A stretch of 64,000 nt of DNA from Lentzea waywayandensis (GTDB taxonomy: Bacteria; Actinomycetota; Actinomycetes; Mycobacteriales; Pseudonocardiaceae). Where the stretch lies: assembly GCF_900115955.1 (NCBI RefSeq), contig NZ_FOYL01000017.1, positions 107,715 through 171,714 of the forward strand, read 5' to 3'. The notes under the pieces are model-generated. The model searched no databases and was not told the DNA's origin. It saw nothing but the letters and a program-made list of their open reading frames with translations. Of this stretch, positions 62,063 through 64,000 are shown piece by piece; the stretch's first letter is position 1, and each line of letters starts with the position of its first letter. The position numbers were made by a program, and so were the translations under genes.

Positions 62063-62653
62063 ATGCGGGCAGAGCCCGAAAACGTCGGCGAGGAGGACGA
62101 TCAGGCGCTGTGGGAACGAGCAGCAGGCGGCGACGTCGACGCCTTTGGGGAACTGTTCCGCAGGCACTCCGGCGCAGTGTGGAACCACGCCTACCGGTTG
62201 ACCGGCTCGTGGTCGGCGGCGGAGGACCTGACCTCGGCGGCGTTCCTCACCGCGTGCCGTCGGATTGGCGGGCTGACGCTGGTCAACCGCAGCGCGCGGC
62301 CCTGGCTGTTCGCCGTGATCGGCAACCTGGCCCGCAGGGAACGCCGCGGGCGAGGGCGGTTCGCGGCGGCACTGGCCCGCCTCCCGCAGAGCGGGATCGT
62401 ACGAGACCACGCCGATGACGTGGCGGGCAAGATCGATGCGGACCACCGGCTCCGCGAGGTGCTCGACGCCGTCGCCGGGCTGCCCAGGGCCGAACGCGAG
62501 GCCGTCGAACTCTGCCTGGTGGGCAACCTGTCCACCGCGGAGGCCGCGGCTGTGCTCGGCGTCACCGAAGCGAGTGTCCGCTCGCGGATATCCCGCGCCC
62601 GCTGCCGGCTCCGCGCCACGACCCTGACCGCCATGACCACCGAGGAGCGATGA
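62063..62653 (+). CDS. ECF-type RNA polymerase sigma factor
   Basis: 196 aa. Sigma region 2: DVDAFGELFRRHSGAVWNHA, then GSWSAAEDLTSAAFLTACRR. Region 4: LPRAEREAVELCLVGNLSTA, then GVTEASVRSRISRARCRL. No region 3. The ATG at 62063 has GGGAG 6 nt upstream; a GTG at 62027 lacks a site. The next gene starts by ATGA overlap and encodes a membrane protein with no recognised anti-sigma motif, but in the standard partner position. Confidence 0.88.
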   Translation: MRAEPENVGEEDDQALWERAAGGDVDAFGELFRRHSGAVWNHAYRLTGSWSAAEDLTSAAFLTACRRIGGLTLVNRSARPWLFAVIGNLARRERRGRGRFAAALARLPQSGIVRDHADDVAGKIDADHRLREVLDAVAGLPRAEREAVELCLVGNLSTAEAAAVLGVTEASVRSRISRARCRLRATTLTAMTTEER

Positions 62654-63438
62654 TGGACACCGACATCGATCTGCCCGCGGACCGTCCGATGCCCGTCGAA
62701 CTCCAGGAACACCTGTGGAACCGGCTCAGGCCACAGGTGGCGGCCACCCTCACCGGCAGGCGTCGCCGCTCGGCCGTCCTGCCGCTGTCGGCAGCAGCCG
62801 CCGTAGGGTTGCTCGTCGTCGGCGGCGTGCTGGTGTTGGGCCAGGACGACGCGCCTCGCCGGACGATCCCCGCCTCCGACCCGGCCGACGTGCAGCTCGC
62901 GCACGACTGCGTCACCGCCACCGTGGCTTCCGGGGTCGAGGTGCCTGATCCGGGGAGTTGGACGCCCGGCGTCAAGATCGACGCGGACACCGGCTCTGGA
63001 AACGGCGCCGCCTGGCCGGAGTTCCTGATGATCCGCAACGACAGGGCTGCGGCGCTGTGCCTGGTCGCCGGCAGCTCGACCGGCGGCATCACCGGCGCCG
63101 ACGTCGCCGCGATGGAAGGTCGCGGAAGGCACAGCTATGCCACGCTCACCGCCGCGCGCCCGTTCGACTACCTCGACGCCTGGAATTTTCTCGATGGCAC
63201 GAGCATCCAGTTCGGGATCACCACCGAGGACGTAGTCGCGGTGTCGGTGGTGTGGCAGGACGGCAACGTGACGCCCGCGTTGCTGCACGACGGCACGTTC
63301 GCGGTGAAGATCGACCGCGGCGAGATGTGCGGCAGGCCCGGCCACATCAGCGCGACGCCCGTGGCGAGCAACGTGGTGCGGGTGACGCTCGGCGACGGCC
63401 AGGTCGTCGAAGGTCCGCTGTGCAAGCCCACCGGGTAG
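62650..63438 (+). CDS. Single-pass membrane protein, putative anti-sigma partner
   Basis: 262 aa. A short cytoplasmic part (1-45, DRPMPVELQEHLWNRLRPQV), then one membrane helix (SAVLPLSAAAAVGLLVVGGVLVLG) and a 190-residue outer domain rich in beta strands with several Cys (AHDCVTATV, RAAALCLVAG, RGEMCGRPG, GPLCKPTG). No zinc-binding HxxxCxxC motif is present. Start codon overlaps the sigma stop (ATGA), GAGGAG upstream. Holding the sigma factor at the membrane is inferred from gene order only. Confidence 0.75.
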   Translation: MMDTDIDLPADRPMPVELQEHLWNRLRPQVAATLTGRRRRSAVLPLSAAAAVGLLVVGGVLVLGQDDAPRRTIPASDPADVQLAHDCVTATVASGVEVPDPGSWTPGVKIDADTGSGNGAAWPEFLMIRNDRAAALCLVAGSSTGGITGADVAAMEGRGRHSYATLTAARPFDYLDAWNFLDGTSIQFGITTEDVVAVSVVWQDGNVTPALLHDGTFAVKIDRGEMCGRPGHISATPVASNVVRVTLGDGQVVEGPLCKPTG

Positions 63439-63728
63439 GCGCCACCCGCCAGGGCTAGTGCCGCAACAACACTTATGTGATCGGTAGCGGACGCATGTCA
63501 GGCGTGATGACTGATCTTGTTGTCGGTCTGGATCACCAGCAGGTGCGTGGCCGGCCTGGTATGCCCACATCGCCCTGTCCATGCTCGCGCAAGCGTGGCT
63601 AGATGTCGCCAGATCCGTTGCCCGAAAAGGGAATCGGCGTCAGCGAACCGTGCATGATCGACGCCGATCTGATGAGGTGTTCCGTGCCGGGTTTGATGGA
63701 GACCATCAAGCCTGGATGATGAGGAGCA
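63439..63728. mobile_element. IS border region with IS701/IS4-like transposase tail
   Basis: At 63554-63615 the plus strand reads AWYAHIALSMLAQAWLDVAR, the WyrHiaLaMlAhAwLavtR end block of IS701/IS4-type DDE transposases; about 20 codons survive. The following 100 bp lead to the IS3 gene. The exact left end of that element is not resolved. Confidence 0.5.
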
Positions 63729-64000
63729 ATGGCCCCACCGAAGAAGTACCCAGACGAGCTGCGTGAGCGGGCGACCCGGATGGTCGTGGAGGCCCGTCGG
63801 GATCCGGCGTCCGCGGTCGGGGCGATCAAGCGGATCGCCGAGCAGCTCGGGATCCACCCTGAGGCGCTGCGGACCTGGGTCAAGCGCGCGGAGATCGACG
63901 CCGGTGACCGGCCTGGTACCACGACCAGCGATGCGGAGCGGATCGCGCAGCTGGAGCGGGAGAATCGGGAACTGCGCCGTGCCAACGGGATCCTGAAGTC
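63729..64000 (+). CDS. IS3-family transposase, helix-turn-helix subunit, cut by window end
   Basis: At least 90 codons: MAPPKKYPDELRERATRMVV, then AVGAIKRIAEQLGIHPEALR, TWVKRAEIDAGDRPG and AQLERENRELRRANGILKS with the leucine-zipper-like helix of IS3 OrfA. GAGGAG precedes the ATG. It continues past 64000, so completeness and the OrfB part cannot be judged. Confidence 0.85.
   Translation, partial: MAPPKKYPDELRERATRMVVEARRDPASAVGAIKRIAEQLGIHPEALRTWVKRAEIDAGDRPGTTTSDAERIAQLERENRELRRANGILK

Noticed and set aside
1..64000. tRNA, rRNA or an origin of replication
   Set aside because: No cloverleaf with a T-arm consensus, rRNA signature or DnaA-box cluster was recognised by eye; a tRNA search could overturn this.

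Overview
The window is high-GC DNA with G/C-rich third codon positions, GTG and TTG starts, and actinobacterial families: SARP and LuxR-TPR regulators, Hanks-type kinase, nSTAND-WD40 protein, TAT-exported DyP peroxidase, large Rhs proteins, ECF sigma factors. A soil actinomycete of the order Pseudonocardiales fits best. This is inference; no rRNA or tRNA gene was seen to test it.

Layout. 1-7.7 kb: a frameshifted P450, a DUF3644 protein, a methyltransferase, a TPR-LuxR regulator, an insertion sequence (IS) fragment fused to a serine-recombinase remnant, and a MarR-lipoprotein pair whose promoter is very clear. 7.8-15.8 kb: a decayed MFS gene and a sulfane-sulfur locus. In that locus an ArsR-rhodanese regulator is divergent from a CstB-like persulfide dioxygenase-rhodanese, an MFS exporter and a cysteine desulfurase, and the three minus-strand genes overlap by GTGA. 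15.7-17.3 kb: one intact IS (IS-A) between truncated genes (TetR, pretoxin-Hint, LuxR). 17.3-26.1 kb: a triad-less alpha/beta-hydrolase, an HD-GYP-LuxR protein, an isoprenylcysteine-methyltransferase-like protein, a secreted small protein, a 1145-residue XRE-nSTAND-WD40 protein and a secreted protein. 26.4-28.3 kb: a second IS-A/serine-recombinase junction and an IS-B remnant.

28.4-39.0 kb is a carbohydrate-use locus: GH2, MFS symporter, GH3, GH43 and two short-chain dehydrogenases in one minus-strand operon. It is divergent from a LacI regulator, has three near-palindromic operators between them and a strong terminator at its end. 39-46 kb is an IS graveyard (IS-B ends, a NACHT tail, a carboxylesterase tail, TPR and permease-prefix fragments) that also holds a protein of four tandem cold-shock domains and a membrane Ser/Thr kinase with a CBM2-like outer domain. 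46.4-49.6 kb: a secreted subtilase, a DyP peroxidase and a SARP regulator. 49.6-59.2 kb: a 3005-residue Rhs/YD protein with an HNH-like nuclease tip and a probable DUF4265 immunity gene. 59.2-64 kb: a small lipoprotein, an APH-fold kinase, gene relics, an ECF sigma factor with its membrane partner, and the start of an IS3-type element that leaves the window.

The most unusual signal is that two serine-recombinase relics (about 6 kb and 27 kb) abut IS-A fragments cut at the same base, at the codons for the transposase catalytic glutamate motif. They also share an ungapped arm on the recombinase side. This suggests an element family that uses the transposase gene as its attachment site.
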